Shown: positions 12,942 to 21,909, counted from the stretch's first letter. The stretch is 64,000 bases of DNA from Streptacidiphilus sp. PB12-B1b (GCF_014084125.1 NZ_CP048405.1:4402001-4466000), one strand, 5' to 3'. Notes: generated by a model not told the origin, from the sequence alone. Numbers and translations are program-made.

Positions 12942-13798
12942 CACGTCGCCTCCGGATCGGCCCGGGCCACCGACTGCAGCTCGGCCAGGAGCGGCGCCAG
13001 GTGCGGGGTGTGCTCCCCCGCCCGGCCCCGGCCGGGCAGCGGGGTCGGCAGCGCGGCGGCGGACGGCTCCGGCAGCGTGGCGGCGTCCAGGACCTGACGC
13101 AGCGTCTGCTCGACGTCGGCGCTCACCGCCGGGTCCGCGCCGTCCAGCAGCTCCGGCAGGTACGGCCAGACCTCGTCCAGGGCGCTGAGCATCCGGCGGC
13201 GCGACTCCTCGGTGCCGTCGCCCAGCCGCAGCGTCCACTGGGCGGCGTGGTCGCGGTGGTAGGCCAGCTCGCTGACGCCCTTGGCGGCGACGGCCGCGAG
13301 CACCGGGTCCGGGTGCGCGGCCAGCGCCTGGAACGCGGCCAGCCGCCAGCTGGAGAACACCAGCAGTCGGACCACGCAGTGCGCGAAGTCGCCGTTCGGC
13401 AGCTCGGCCAGCAGCACGTTGCGGAACTCCTGCGGCCCGCGGAAGTAGGCGAGGTCGTCCTCGCTGCGCGGCGCGCCCCCGGCCGCGGCCTCGGCCTGAC
13501 CGGCGCGGGAGAGCAGCAGCCGGGCCTGGCCGAGCAGGTCCAGGCCGATGTTGGCCAGGGCGACCTCCTCCTCCAGCTCCGGCGCGCGGGTGACCCACTC
13601 GGCCAGCCGCTGGGCGGCGACCAGCGCGTCGTCGCCGAGCCCGAGGCACAGGACGGCCAGGGCGGCGGCGTCCAGCCCGGCCGGCAGGGCGGTGTCGACG
13701 CCGTGCAGCGGGTCCTCGAAGCCGGTGCCGAAGGCCCAGCGGGAGTCGCCCTCGGGGGACGCCTCGGCGAGGGAGAGGTAGACGTGGTCGTCGGTCAT
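12938..13798 (-). CDS. paaC: Phenylacetyl-CoA epoxidase structural subunit PaaC
   Basis: 286 residues, a little longer than the ~250 typical because of a C-terminal extension. PaaC is the catalytically silent partner that forms a heterodimer with PaaA. Recognisable segments are LAEWVTRAPELEEEVALANI, GLDLLGQARLLLSRAG, DLAYFRGPQEFRNVLL, FAHCVVRLLVFSSWRLAAFQ and SELAYHRDHAAQWTLRLGDG, all standard PaaC. Start at the ATG at 13796-13798, with AGCAGGCGG upstream; longer in-frame readings add non-PaaC sequence. The stop overlaps the paaD GTG by 4 bp. Confidence 0.95.
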   Translation of the reverse strand: MTDDHVYLSLAEASPEGDSRWAFGTGFEDPLHGVDTALPAGLDAAALAVLCLGLGDDALVAAQRLAEWVTRAPELEEEVALANIGLDLLGQARLLLSRAGQAEAAAGGAPRSEDDLAYFRGPQEFRNVLLAELPNGDFAHCVVRLLVFSSWRLAAFQALAAHPDPVLAAVAAKGVSELAYHRDHAAQWTLRLGDGTEESRRRMLSALDEVWPYLPELLDGADPAVSADVEQTLRQVLDAATLPEPSAAALPTPLPGRGRAGEHTPHLAPLLAELQSVARADPEATW

Positions 13799-13832
13799 GG
13801 CCGCCTGCTGGTGGGGGTGGGGGGCGTGGTCG

Positions 13833-14123
13833 TCAGATGTGCGGGACATCGTCGGGGATCGCGTAGAAGGTGGGGTGGCGGTAGACCTTGTCGCCGCTGG
13901 GCTCGAAGAACGGGTCCTGCTCGTCCGGGGTGGAGGCGGTGATCGCGTCCGAGCGGACGACCCAGATGCTGACGCCCTCGTTGCGGCGGGTGTAGAGGTC
14001 CCGGGCGTTGGTGAGCGCCATCCGGTCGTCGGGGGCGTGCAGCGAACCGACGTGCACATGGTTCAGGCCGCGCTTGCCGCGCACGAACACCTCGTAGAGC
14101 GGCCACTGGGAGCGGGCGGTCAT
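13833..14123 (-). CDS. paaB: Phenylacetyl-CoA epoxidase small subunit PaaB
   Basis: 96 residues, the normal PaaB size. Starts [20 protein letters not shown], continues through [20 protein letters not shown] and ends [20 protein letters not shown], all conserved family segments. PaaB bridges the PaaAC heterodimers. The ATG at 14121-14123 overlaps the paaA stop by 4 bp, so it is translationally coupled. A 34-bp gap separates it from paaC. Confidence 0.96.
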   Translation of the reverse strand: MTARSQWPLYEVFVRGKRGLNHVHVGSLHAPDDRMALTNARDLYTRRNEGVSIWVVRSDAITASTPDEQDPFFEPSGDKVYRHPTFYAIPDDVPHI

Positions 14124-15139
14124 GCGGGTACACCCTTCGTCTGCTGGTCGGTGGGTACGACGTCGGTCGGTACGGCGTGCGCCGATGCGGCGGCGCCGTG
14201 CCGGGCGGCGTGGGCCGCGGCGGCGTCGCGGACCCAGGCGCCGTCCTCGTGGGCCTGGCGGCGGCGCTCGACCCGGGCCGCGTTGCAGGGGCCGTCGCCG
14301 CGGATGACCCGCTGCAGCTCGGTCCAGTCGGGGGTGCCGAAGTCCCAGCTCTCGCGCTGCTCGTTCCAGGCCAGCGCGGGGTCGGGCAGCGTGACGCCGA
14401 GCCGCTCGGCCTGCGGGACGGTCATGTCGACAAATCGCTGCCGCAGCTCGTCGTTGCTGTGCCGCTTGATCCGCCAGGCCATCGAGCGGGCGCTGTTGGG
14501 CGAGTCGTCGTCGGGCGGCCCGAACATCATCAGCGAGGGCCACCACCAGCGGTCGACCGCGTCCTGGACCTGGGCGCGCTGCTTGGCGCTGCCGCGCGCC
14601 ATGGTCAGCAGCAGCTCGTAGCCCTGCCGCTGGTGGAAGGACTCCTCCTTGCAGATGCGCACCATGGCCCGCGCGTACGGCCCGTACGAGCTGCGGCACA
14701 GCGGCACCTGGTTGCAGATGGCCGCGCCGTCCACGAACCAGCCGATCACGCCGACGTCGGCGAAGCTCAGCGTCGGGTAGTTGAAGATCGAGGAGTACTT
14801 CTGCCGTCCGCTGACCAGTCGCTCGGTGAGGTCGGCCCGGTCCGCGCCCAGGGTCTCGGCGGCCGAGTAGAGGTAGAGGCCGTGCCCGGCCTCGTCCTGC
14901 ACCTTGGCGAAGAGGATGGCCTTGCGGCGCAGCGAGGGCGCGCGGGTGATCCACTCCCCCTCCGGCTGCATGCCGATGATCTCGGAGTGGGCGTGCTGGG
15001 CGATCTGCCGGACCAGGGTGGCCCGGTACCCCTCGGGCATCCAGTCGCGGGGCTCGATGCGCTGGTCGCGGGCGAGGGTGTCGTCAAAACGGGCCTCCGC
15101 CGCGGTCTGCGGATCGGCTCCGGCGTCAGGTACGGGCAT
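14120..15139 (-). CDS. paaA: Phenylacetyl-CoA epoxidase catalytic subunit PaaA
   Basis: Di-iron oxygenase subunit, 339 residues, that epoxidises the aromatic ring of phenylacetyl-CoA, the key step of aerobic phenylacetate breakdown. Iron-ligand regions are [14 protein letters not shown] and [15 protein letters not shown]; other family blocks are [20 protein letters not shown] and [16 protein letters not shown]. The ATG at 15137-15139 has GGGGAGTGA just upstream and follows a candidate regulator site; longer readings are not PaaA-like. First gene of paaABCDE. The C-terminal ~30 residues are Ala/His-rich and low complexity. Confidence 0.96.
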   Translation of the reverse strand: MPVPDAGADPQTAAEARFDDTLARDQRIEPRDWMPEGYRATLVRQIAQHAHSEIIGMQPEGEWITRAPSLRRKAILFAKVQDEAGHGLYLYSAAETLGADRADLTERLVSGRQKYSSIFNYPTLSFADVGVIGWFVDGAAICNQVPLCRSSYGPYARAMVRICKEESFHQRQGYELLLTMARGSAKQRAQVQDAVDRWWWPSLMMFGPPDDDSPNSARSMAWRIKRHSNDELRQRFVDMTVPQAERLGVTLPDPALAWNEQRESWDFGTPDWTELQRVIRGDGPCNAARVERRRQAHEDGAWVRDAAAAHAARHGAAASAHAVPTDVVPTDQQTKGVPA

Positions 15140-15178
15140 ACGCGTCACTCCCCTGGGCAGGCTGTCGCCATCCACACT

Positions 15179-15192
15179 ACCGAACGGTCGGT
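15179..15192. promoter_or_regulatory. Candidate PaaR-type (TetR) operator upstream of paaA
   Basis: ACCGAACGGTCGGT, 40 bp before the paaA start, fits the ACCG-NN-CG-NN-CGGT core that I recall for actinobacterial PaaR (TetR-family) sites. The inner pairs are imperfect. A further CGGT follows directly. No TetR gene lies in the window, so the regulator would act from elsewhere. Confidence 0.55.
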
Positions 15193-15278
15193 CGGTTCTC
15201 AATGTCCGCCGAAAGCGCGTCCGTGTCGTTGCCGTCCCGAGGCTGCCCCGGCGGCCCGGGATTGGGCAGGATGGCCCC

Positions 15279-16889
15279 ATGACCGCGATGATGACCAAGG
15301 GTTCCAACCATCCCGTGCCCACGGCGGCGATCCATGCGGCCGTGACCTGGCGCACCGACGCCGCCGCCCCCGACGTGGACGTCTCCGCGCTGCTGCTGGA
15401 CGCGGGCGGCAAGGTCCGCTCGGACGCGGACTTCGTCTTCTACAACCAGCCCCGGCACAGCTCCGGCGCGGTGCGGCACGCCGGCAAGCACGCCCAGCCC
15501 GGTGAGACCACCGACGCGCTGGTGGTCGACCTGGCCGCGCTGGAGCCGGGCATCGACCGGGTGGTGGTCGGCGCCTCGGCGGACGGCGGCACCTTCGGCG
15601 AGGTCCCGGCGCTGCGGCTGGACCTGCGGGGCGCGGACGGCGAGGGGCTGGTGCAGTTCGTCATCGACGGCGCGACCACGGAGACCGCCTTCCTTTTCGG
15701 CGAGTTCTACCGGCGCGGGGACGGCTGGAAGTTCCGCGCGGTCGGCCAGGGCTACGCGTCCGGGCTGGAGGGGCTGGCCACCGACTTCGGCATCTCGGTG
15801 GACGACGACGAGCCCCAGCCCCCGGCGGCAGGCGCCCAGCCTGCGGCCTCTGCCCAGCCGACGGCCTTCGCCCAGCCTGCTGCCGCCGTCCAGCCCGCGT
15901 CCGCACCCGAGCCGCCGGTCGGCTTCGGCCCGCCGCCGGTGATGCAGCCCGCCCCGGCGCCCACGCCGACCCTGGTGTCGTCCTCCCCGCTGCCGCCTCC
16001 GGCCGCCGCCCCAGCCGCAGCCGCGCCCGGGCCCGGGCTGAGCCTGAAGAAGCAGAAGCTGATCTCGCTGGAGAAGCAGCTCGCCGACCGCGGCGACCAC
16101 AACCTGCTCGACCTGACCAAGCGCGCCGCGGTCAGCCTGGAGAAGCGGGGCCTGGGCGAGCACACCGCGCGGGTCGCCCTGTGCCTGGACATCTCCGGGT
16201 CGATGGGCGGCCTGTACCGCTCGGGCAAGGTGCAGGCGCTGGTCGAGCGGGTGCTCGCGCTCGGTCTGCGCTTCGACGACAACGCCGAGGTCGACGTCTT
16301 CCTCTTCGGCGCCAACGCGCACGAGGCGGGCAGCGTCGGCCTGGACAGCTACCGGGGCTGGACCCAGCGGATGCTGTCGCAGTGGCCGTTGGAGCCGGGC
16401 ACGGACTACGCCAAGGCCATGCGGCTGATCCGCGAGGAGTACTTCGGCACCAGCGAGCGGCGCTTCGGCCCGGTCTTCGCCCAGCAGCCGGTCTACGTGA
16501 TGTTCGTGACGGACGGCCGGACGGTCAGCGAGGGCGCCGCCCGTGAGCAGGTCCTGGCGTCCAGCTACGAGCCACTGTTCTGGCAGTTCATGGGGCTCGG
16601 CCGGTCCTCGAAGTCGGTGGACGCGCCGGTCCAGGAGGCGCCGCAGCCGGTGAAGAAGTCGCGGTTCGCCAAGCGGCTCCAGGCGGTGGCCGCCGGGTGG
16701 AGCGAGGGCACCTTCCGCTTCCTGGAGGAGCTGGACCAGCTCCCGGGCCGCTTCGCCGACAATGCCGACTTCTTCTGCGTGCAGGATCCGGGCAACATCA
16801 CCGACGACCAGCTGTTCGAACTGATGATGGCCGAGTACCCGGGCTGGCTGCCCCGGGCCCGTGCCCAGGGGCTGCTGCCCCCGCAGTGA
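15279..16889 (+). CDS. TerD-like domain fused to a vWA domain (tellurium-resistance type)
   Basis: 536 residues. TerD-like Ca2+-binding stress-protein domain at about 1-175 ([47 protein letters not shown]), then an 80-residue Pro/Ala/Gln linker, a basic helix ([15 protein letters not shown]), and a vWA domain from about 297 with the metal-binding MIDAS D304-I-S-G-S-M and the downstream MFVTDGRT. Architecture corresponds to TerF-like proteins of the Ter stress system. The ATG at 15279 has GGGCAGGA upstream. It is divergent from paaA and stands alone without other ter genes. Probably cytoplasmic; biochemical role is poorly known for the whole family. Confidence 0.9.
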   Translation: MTAMMTKGSNHPVPTAAIHAAVTWRTDAAAPDVDVSALLLDAGGKVRSDADFVFYNQPRHSSGAVRHAGKHAQPGETTDALVVDLAALEPGIDRVVVGASADGGTFGEVPALRLDLRGADGEGLVQFVIDGATTETAFLFGEFYRRGDGWKFRAVGQGYASGLEGLATDFGISVDDDEPQPPAAGAQPAASAQPTAFAQPAAAVQPASAPEPPVGFGPPPVMQPAPAPTPTLVSSSPLPPPAAAPAAAAPGPGLSLKKQKLISLEKQLADRGDHNLLDLTKRAAVSLEKRGLGEHTARVALCLDISGSMGGLYRSGKVQALVERVLALGLRFDDNAEVDVFLFGANAHEAGSVGLDSYRGWTQRMLSQWPLEPGTDYAKAMRLIREEYFGTSERRFGPVFAQQPVYVMFVTDGRTVSEGAAREQVLASSYEPLFWQFMGLGRSSKSVDAPVQEAPQPVKKSRFAKRLQAVAAGWSEGTFRFLEELDQLPGRFADNADFFCVQDPGNITDDQLFELMMAEYPGWLPRARAQGLLPPQ

Positions 16890-16927
16890 GCCGGGGCGCG
16901 CCCGGTCGGCGGTTCGGCCCGGCCGCC

Positions 16928-18346
16928 TCAGACCCCGCGGACGTCGCCGCCGCGCACCCGCAGCACAGCCGCCACGTCGGCGGCCAGGCGCGGCAGCTCC
17001 TCCTCGGTCAGCGAGGAGACCGTCACCCGGACGCCGGGCGGCGAGCCGATCCGGAAGCGCGCGCCCGCGGCGACCACCCAGCCGCGTTGCAGCAGCCCGG
17101 CGACGGTCGCGGTCTCGTCCGACACCGGGATCCAGACGTTGAGCCCGCTGCGCCCCCGGGCCGGGACGCCGCGCGCGGCCAGCTCGGCGAGCAGCCCGTC
17201 CCGCCGGGCCCGGTAGGAGGCGGCGGCCGGGGCCGTGTCCTCCGCTGCCCACAGGGCGGCGACGGTGCGCTGGAGCAGGTGGCTGACCCAGCCCGCGCCG
17301 AGCCGCTGGCGTCCGCGCACCCGGTCCAGGGTCTGGGCGTCCCCGGTGAGGACGGCCACCCGCAGGTCGGGGCCGAGCGATTTGGCGGCCGAGCGGACCA
17401 CGGCCCAGTGGGCGGTGACCGGCCGGCCGTCGGGACCGGCGCAGAGCAGCCGGCAGGGCAGGTCCACGATGCCGTGGCCGTGGTCGTCCTCGACCAGCAG
17501 CACGTCCGGGTGGTGCGAGAGCACTGCTCTCAGATCGGACGCCCGCTCTGGGCCGACGGCCGCGCCGGTCGGGTTCTGCGCGCGGCTGGTCACCACCAGC
17601 GCGCGGGCGCCCTCGGCCAGCGTCCGGGCGACGTCCTGCACCAGCGGGCCGTCGTCGTCCACGGCGACCGGCACCGGCTTGAGGCCGAGCGCGGGCAGCA
17701 GGTCGAGCAGGCTGCTCCAGCCCGGGTCCTCCACCGCGACCGTGTCCCCGGGGCGCAGCCAGGCCAGGAAGATCCGTTCGATGGCGTCCAGCGATCCCGA
17801 GGCGACGCCGACGGTGGCGGCCTCGCCCTCCTCCGGCTCGCCCCACACCGACCCGACCGACGCAATCGACCCGACCGGCCCCACCGGGGCGCCGTCGGCC
17901 GCGAACGACGCCTCGGCCAGGGCGCGCAGCCGCGGATCCAGGGCCGGGCCGCCGTACAGGACCGGTCGGACGGCGTGGGCCCGGGCCGCCTCCAGGGCGG
18001 CCTGCTCCAGGTCGGGCAGCAGCACGGTGTCGGGATTGCCCTGGGCCAGGTCGCGGACGCCCTCGGGAACGGCCAGCCGGACGGCGTCGCGCGAGGTGAG
18101 CGCGGGCCGGGCGCGGACCCGGCTGCCGCGCCGGCCGGCGGTCTCGATCACTCCCCGGTCGCGCAGCAGCCGGTAGGCGGCGGCGACCGTGTTGGGATTG
18201 ACCCCCAGCTCCGCCGCCAGCTCCCGCAGCGGCGGCAGGGCCGCCTCGGGCGGCAGTACGCCGGTGACGACCGCGTGTTCGACGTCGGCGGCGATCTCCG
18301 TGGCGCGCCGCCCACGAATCCGATAATCTCCTAGCACAAAGATCAT
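16928..18346 (-). CDS. MocR-type GntR regulator with aminotransferase-like domain
   Basis: 472 residues. N-terminal GntR winged helix (TEIAADVEHAVVTG, LPPLRELAAELGVNPNTVAA, LRDRGVIETAGRRGSRV) joined to a fold-type I aminotransferase-like domain, with the PLP-lysine region VRSAAKSLGPDLRVAVL. Such MocR proteins sense PLP or an aminated ligand rather than act as enzymes. It is divergent from an FMN-binding PaiB-like gene (pyridoxamine-oxidase-like split barrel), so control of that neighbour is likely. The ATG at 18344-18346 immediately abuts an 18-bp palindrome, leaving no room for a ribosome site; the message may be leaderless. Confidence 0.92.
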   Translation of the reverse strand: MIFVLGDYRIRGRRATEIAADVEHAVVTGVLPPEAALPPLRELAAELGVNPNTVAAAYRLLRDRGVIETAGRRGSRVRARPALTSRDAVRLAVPEGVRDLAQGNPDTVLLPDLEQAALEAARAHAVRPVLYGGPALDPRLRALAEASFAADGAPVGPVGSIASVGSVWGEPEEGEAATVGVASGSLDAIERIFLAWLRPGDTVAVEDPGWSSLLDLLPALGLKPVPVAVDDDGPLVQDVARTLAEGARALVVTSRAQNPTGAAVGPERASDLRAVLSHHPDVLLVEDDHGHGIVDLPCRLLCAGPDGRPVTAHWAVVRSAAKSLGPDLRVAVLTGDAQTLDRVRGRQRLGAGWVSHLLQRTVAALWAAEDTAPAAASYRARRDGLLAELAARGVPARGRSGLNVWIPVSDETATVAGLLQRGWVVAAGARFRIGSPPGVRVTVSSLTEEELPRLAADVAAVLRVRGGDVRGV

Positions 18347-18363
18347 TATGCACTAGTGCATAA
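18346..18363. promoter_or_regulatory. 18-bp perfect palindrome between mocR and the FMN-binding gene
   Basis: TTATGCACTAGTGCATAA, perfectly symmetric and AT-rich, starting at the first base of the MocR start codon and ending 36 bp before the FMN-binding gene start. A further CTAGCAC lies inside the mocR 5' coding end at 18332-18338, giving a half-site repeat. Very likely the regulator's own operator, overlapping both promoters. Confidence 0.75.
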
Positions 18364-18399
18364 GCGGTGTCGAGCAGGAACCGAGCAGGAGAAGTCCCC

Positions 18400-19038
18400 A
18401 TGCTGATCCATCCGTGGGACCGGGGCGCCGACCAGGAGTGGCGCACCTGGCTGGCGGCGCGCGATTTCGGGCTGCTCGCCGCCAACGGCCCCGACGGCGC
18501 CGCGCCGGTGCTCGTCCCCACCCAGTTCGTCTACCAGGGCGGCGAGGAGGTGCTGCTGCACCTGGCCCGCCCCAATCCGGTCTGGGCCGCGATCGAGGCC
18601 AACCCCCGGCTCACCCTCGCCGTGACGGACGACTACGCCTTCGTCCCCGGCCCCTGGCGGCCCCCGGCGGGCACCCCGCCCGAGCAGGGCGTCCCCACCA
18701 CCTACTACGCCTCGGTGCACCTGGTCGGCACCGCCACCGTCGTGGACGACCCGGAGCTGAAGGCCGCGCTGATGGACCGCCAGCTCGCCCACTTCCAGCC
18801 GGACACCCCGAGGACGCCCATCGTCCCCGGCCAACCGCCGTTCGGGCGGATGCTCTCCGCCATCCGCGGGCTGCGCCTCCAGATCACCGAGGTGCGGCCG
18901 AAGTTCAAGTACGACGACAAGAAGGACGTCGAGCTGCAGACGGCCGTCGCCGAGCGGCTGGCCGAGCGCGGGCGTCCGCGCGACGCCGGGGCCCGGGCCC
19001 AGCTGCTGCGCCGCCGGGACGCCCGCAGCGGCTCCTGA
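18400..19038 (+). CDS. FMN-binding split-barrel protein (PaiB-like)
   Basis: 212 residues with GCAGGAGAAG ribosome site. N-terminus MLIHPWDRG followed by LLAANGPDGAAPVLVPTQFVY and the block EEVLLHLARPNPVWAAIEANPRLTL, typical of the FMN_bind_2 / PaiB family, distantly related to pyridoxamine-phosphate oxidase. The C-terminal half has IRGLRLQITEVRPKFKYDDKKDVE, a family signature. PaiB was described as a negative transcriptional regulator in Bacillus, but most homologues are unstudied flavin-binding proteins. It is divergent from a MocR regulator sharing a palindromic operator. Confidence 0.85.
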   Translation: MLIHPWDRGADQEWRTWLAARDFGLLAANGPDGAAPVLVPTQFVYQGGEEVLLHLARPNPVWAAIEANPRLTLAVTDDYAFVPGPWRPPAGTPPEQGVPTTYYASVHLVGTATVVDDPELKAALMDRQLAHFQPDTPRTPIVPGQPPFGRMLSAIRGLRLQITEVRPKFKYDDKKDVELQTAVAERLAERGRPRDAGARAQLLRRRDARSGS

Positions 19039-19257
19039 GACGGCGTCTCCCGCCCCCGGCGGCCGCAGCGGCCCCGGGGAACGCGGGGCGGGAAAGGCCA
19101 TGCGTGCACTGGGCCGTCCGGGGCAGGAGCCCACCCGGACGGCTCAGGAACCCGTCGCGCCGCAGGCCCGATGGGGTGCACCTTCCTAGGCTGTCCGGAC
19201 GGACCATCAGTCCGGTGCCGCCCGCACGGCGGCCCGTTGCACTCCCGGGAGCCTCAA

Positions 19258-20667
19258 CTGACCACCACCGCGCACCAACGCCCCGCCGGAGAGGCCAACC
19301 TCGGTCACATCATCTTCATCGCCGCCGCCGCGGCCATGGGCGGGTTCCTGTTCGGCTACGACAGCTCGGTGATCAGCGGTGCCGTGACCGGCATCCAGCA
19401 CCACTTCAAGGTCGGCAACGGCGAGACGGCCCTGGTGGTCTCGTCCGCCCTGCTCGGCTCGGCCGTGGGCGCCGCCGTCGCGGGCGGCATGGCCGACCGG
19501 CTCGGCCGCATCCGGGTGATGCAGATCGCGGGCATCCTCTTCGCCATCAGCGGCGTCGGCTCGATGTTCCCGCCGAGCATTTTCGTGCTCGGCGTCTGGC
19601 GCGTGGTCGGCGGCCTGGCCATCGGCATGGCCTCGGTGATCGCCCCCGCCTACATCGCCGAGGTGGCCCCGCCCGCCGTACGCGGCCGGTTGGCCTCCTT
19701 CCAACAGGCCGCGATCGTCCTCGGGATCTTCATCTCCCAGCTCGTCAACTACGCCCTCAACCAGGGCGCCGGCGGCAGCCCCAACGACAAGATCGCCGGA
19801 ATCCAGGCGTGGCAGTGGATGCTGGGCGTGGAGACCATCCCCGCGCTGATCTACTTCCTGATGTCCTTCGCCATCCCCGAGTCGCCGCGCTTCCTGATCG
19901 CCAGCGGACGCACCGACCGGGCGCGCTCGGTGCTGACCGACATCGAGGACCCGGGCACCGACATCGACGGCCGGATCGAGGAGATCCGCACCGTCATCTC
20001 CACGGAGCACAAGAGCTCGTTCAAGGACCTGCTCAACGGGCGCAACCTGAAGGCGATCGTCTGGATCGGCATCGGCGCCTCGGTCTTCCAGCAGTTCGTC
20101 GGCATCAACGTGATCTTCTACTACTCCTCGCTGTTGTGGCAGTCGGTCGGCATCAACGCCAGCAACTCGCTGCTGATCAGCGTCTCCACCTCGCTGGTGA
20201 ACATCGTCGGCACGGTCATCGCCGTCGTCCTGGTCGACCGCGTCGGACGCCGCCCACTGGCTCTGACCGGCTCCGCCGGCATGGCCGTCGCCCTGGGCTT
20301 CGCCGCCTGGGCCTTCTCCTACCGCCACGGCACCGGCACCTCCGCCACCCTGCCCCACCTGCAGGCCACCGTGGCCCTGGTCGCCGCCCACGTCTTCGTT
20401 CTCTGCTTCGCCTTCTCCTGGGGCGTGGTGGTCTGGGTCCTGCTCGGCGAGATGTTCCCCAACAAGATCCGCGCCCTGGCCCTCTCCGTGGCCGCCTCCG
20501 CCCAGTGGATCGCCAACTGGGCCATCACCGTCAGCTTCCCCACCATGTCCGACTGGAACCTCTCGGCCACCTACGTCATCTACGCCTGCTTCGCCCTCCT
20601 CTCCATCCCCTTCGTCTACTTCTTCATCAAGGAGACCAAGGGCCGCACCCTCGAGTCCATGGGCTAG
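19258..20667 (+). CDS. MFS sugar transporter (sugar porter family)
   Basis: 12-helix sugar:proton symporter of about 469 residues. Motifs: GFLFGYDSSVISGA in helix 1, ADRLGRIRVMQIAG (loop 2-3), IPESPRFLIASG after helix 6, QQFVGINVIFYYSSLLWQSV in helix 7, VDRVGRRPLAL (loop 8-9), and a C-terminal FFIKETKGRTLESMG. I place the start at the CTG at 19258 because GGGAG lies 6 nt upstream and homologues begin at this point. An in-frame ATG at 19171 would add a Cys/Pro/Gly-rich stretch unlike the family, and a TTG at 19237 is another option. It stands alone, followed by a strong terminator. Substrate not predictable (xylose, galactose or glucose types are similar). Confidence 0.92.
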   Translation: MTTTAHQRPAGEANLGHIIFIAAAAAMGGFLFGYDSSVISGAVTGIQHHFKVGNGETALVVSSALLGSAVGAAVAGGMADRLGRIRVMQIAGILFAISGVGSMFPPSIFVLGVWRVVGGLAIGMASVIAPAYIAEVAPPAVRGRLASFQQAAIVLGIFISQLVNYALNQGAGGSPNDKIAGIQAWQWMLGVETIPALIYFLMSFAIPESPRFLIASGRTDRARSVLTDIEDPGTDIDGRIEEIRTVISTEHKSSFKDLLNGRNLKAIVWIGIGASVFQQFVGINVIFYYSSLLWQSVGINASNSLLISVSTSLVNIVGTVIAVVLVDRVGRRPLALTGSAGMAVALGFAAWAFSYRHGTGTSATLPHLQATVALVAAHVFVLCFAFSWGVVVWVLLGEMFPNKIRALALSVAASAQWIANWAITVSFPTMSDWNLSATYVIYACFALLSIPFVYFFIKETKGRTLESMG

Positions 20668-20698
20668 CCACGCGAGACCGCGCGACTGAGGCAGCGAT

Positions 20699-20734
20699 GA
20701 GGGGCCGATCCCGAGGCACTGGGATCGGCCCCTC
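20699..20734. terminator. Terminator of the sugar transporter gene
   Basis: 14-bp perfect stem GAGGGGCCGATCCC / GGGATCGGCCCCTC with an 8-nt loop, 32 bp after the transporter stop. Confidence 0.75.
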
Positions 20735-20738
20735 TCTG

Positions 20739-20921
20739 ATGCCCATTCATGTCCGGGGTGTGCCCCTGGCCGACCGGCTCCGTGTGGTCGGCCGGGCCCG
20801 GGCGGGCACCGATCACCTCGAGTTGGCGGCCGCCGCCCGTCACGGGGTCGCTGTCACCCGTACTCCCGGTTCCAACGCGAACGCGGTTGGCGAGTTCACG
20901 TGGCCCAGCCACTCGCCCTGA
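20739..20921 (+). pseudogene. 2-hydroxyacid dehydrogenase (SerA-like) fragment
   Basis: An open stretch whose residues PLADRLRVVGRARAGTDHLE and LAAAARHGVAVTRTPGSNAN then AVGEFT match the block before the NAD domain of D-2-hydroxyacid/phosphoglycerate dehydrogenases (LRVVGRAGAGTDNVDL...GVAVTNTPGANADAVAEFT in the family). The similarity stops abruptly at EFT, followed by WPSHSP and a stop. Upstream the frame runs into the terminator hairpin. Only about 45 of the ~320-530 residues of a real enzyme remain, with no catalytic residues, so this is a remnant. Confidence 0.7.
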
Positions 20922-21107
20922 CCCAAGATCTCCCGCGCACCACCGGGCGGCCGACGGAGCAGAACTGTCGGCCGCCCGCTCGTATCCACAGCTCGGCCGG
21001 TCGCCCAGGAACGCCCCACAGGTGGTCGTGCTCGTGCGAGCCGGACACCGCCATGATGGGATGCACGGAAGGATCAGGCAACCAACGCCCAGGAAGGCCA
21101 CGGTGCG

Positions 21108-21650
21108 ATGACGGCACAGGCACGGGAGATGCTGCAGGCGGCGAATGCCGCGCAGATCGAGCATCCGGGCGGCACGCTGCTCGCGCATCTGGAGCGGGTC
21201 GAAGCGCTGCTCCTGTCATGGGACGCCCCTCAGCCGCTGGCTTCGGCCGGACTGTGTCACGCCTTCTACGGCACCGACGGGTTCCCGGTCATCTTGTTGG
21301 ACCTTGAGCACCGGACCGTCCTGGCCGAGGCGATCGGAGCGGACGCCGAGGCGCTGGTCTACTTCTATGCCTCCTGCGACCGCAAGGCCACCTACCGAGG
21401 GCTGGCTGAAGACGACGGGCTGTTCCACGACCGATTCACCGGGACTGGCTATGTTCCGAGCTTGCAACAGCGTCGGGACTTCGCCGAGCTGACCGCCGCC
21501 AACGAACTGGACCTCGCCGCGATCAGCCCGGAGATCCGAGGCAGGTACGGCCCCGGACTGCTTACCTTGTTCACCCGCTGGCGTCCGCTGCTGTCCGATC
21601 CGGCATGGGCATACTGCCGCGACGTGCTGAGTGGGATTCACAGGATTTGA
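21108..21650 (+). CDS. DUF6817-like protein
   Basis: 180 residues, ATG preceded by AGGAAGGCCACGGTGCG. The arrangement HPGGTLLAHLERVEALLLSW, then ASAGLCHAFYGTDGFP, then LDLEHRTVLAEAIGADAEAL resembles the small uncharacterised DUF6817 family, which has a conserved His-rich pattern (here H at about 19, 26 and 51) recalling HD-type metal sites. No signal peptide or membrane segment. Codon use is less GC-biased than that of flanking genes. It stands alone in a stretch with gene remnants on both sides. Function unknown. Confidence 0.7.
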   Translation: MTAQAREMLQAANAAQIEHPGGTLLAHLERVEALLLSWDAPQPLASAGLCHAFYGTDGFPVILLDLEHRTVLAEAIGADAEALVYFYASCDRKATYRGLAEDDGLFHDRFTGTGYVPSLQQRRDFAELTAANELDLAAISPEIRGRYGPGLLTLFTRWRPLLSDPAWAYCRDVLSGIHRI

Positions 21651-21909
21651 CCATTGCTCTCGCCTACCGGCGGAGGCTCCAGGGACTTCCAGATCTGGAA
21701 CGATCGAGCAGACGCCCGCAGTGCTCCGCGCGTGGCTGCCGTCGTCATGACCATGGTGTGGGCTCCAGGAGCCAGACACAGTCAACTCCGAACCGGGCGT
21801 GCCGCATGTACTCGAGCGGGCCATCGACATCGCCCTGCGATACCCCGGCCTGTTCGACGCAGATGACCCCACTGACGCATTCAGTGTGTGCCGCACGACG
21901 CGGGGGCAA
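21651..21909. other. Non-coding or decayed stretch
   Basis: 259 bp between the DUF6817-like gene and the convergent pterin dehydratase. A 37-codon open piece beginning VPHVLERAIDIALRYPGLFD at 21799 reads like protein but has no ribosome site, matches nothing I recognise, and ends at a stop after RTTRGN. No clear hairpin or repeat was found. Confidence 0.4.

Noticed and set aside
15840-16040. Repeat-like Pro/Ala/Gln tract in the TerD-vWA gene
   Set aside because: It is the interdomain linker of a single protein, not a separate repeat element.
20896-21219. Deformylase-like residues (HEHDHLWGVP) on the minus strand
   Set aside because: Only a short similarity to the HExxH region in a frame with no other match and no start signal.
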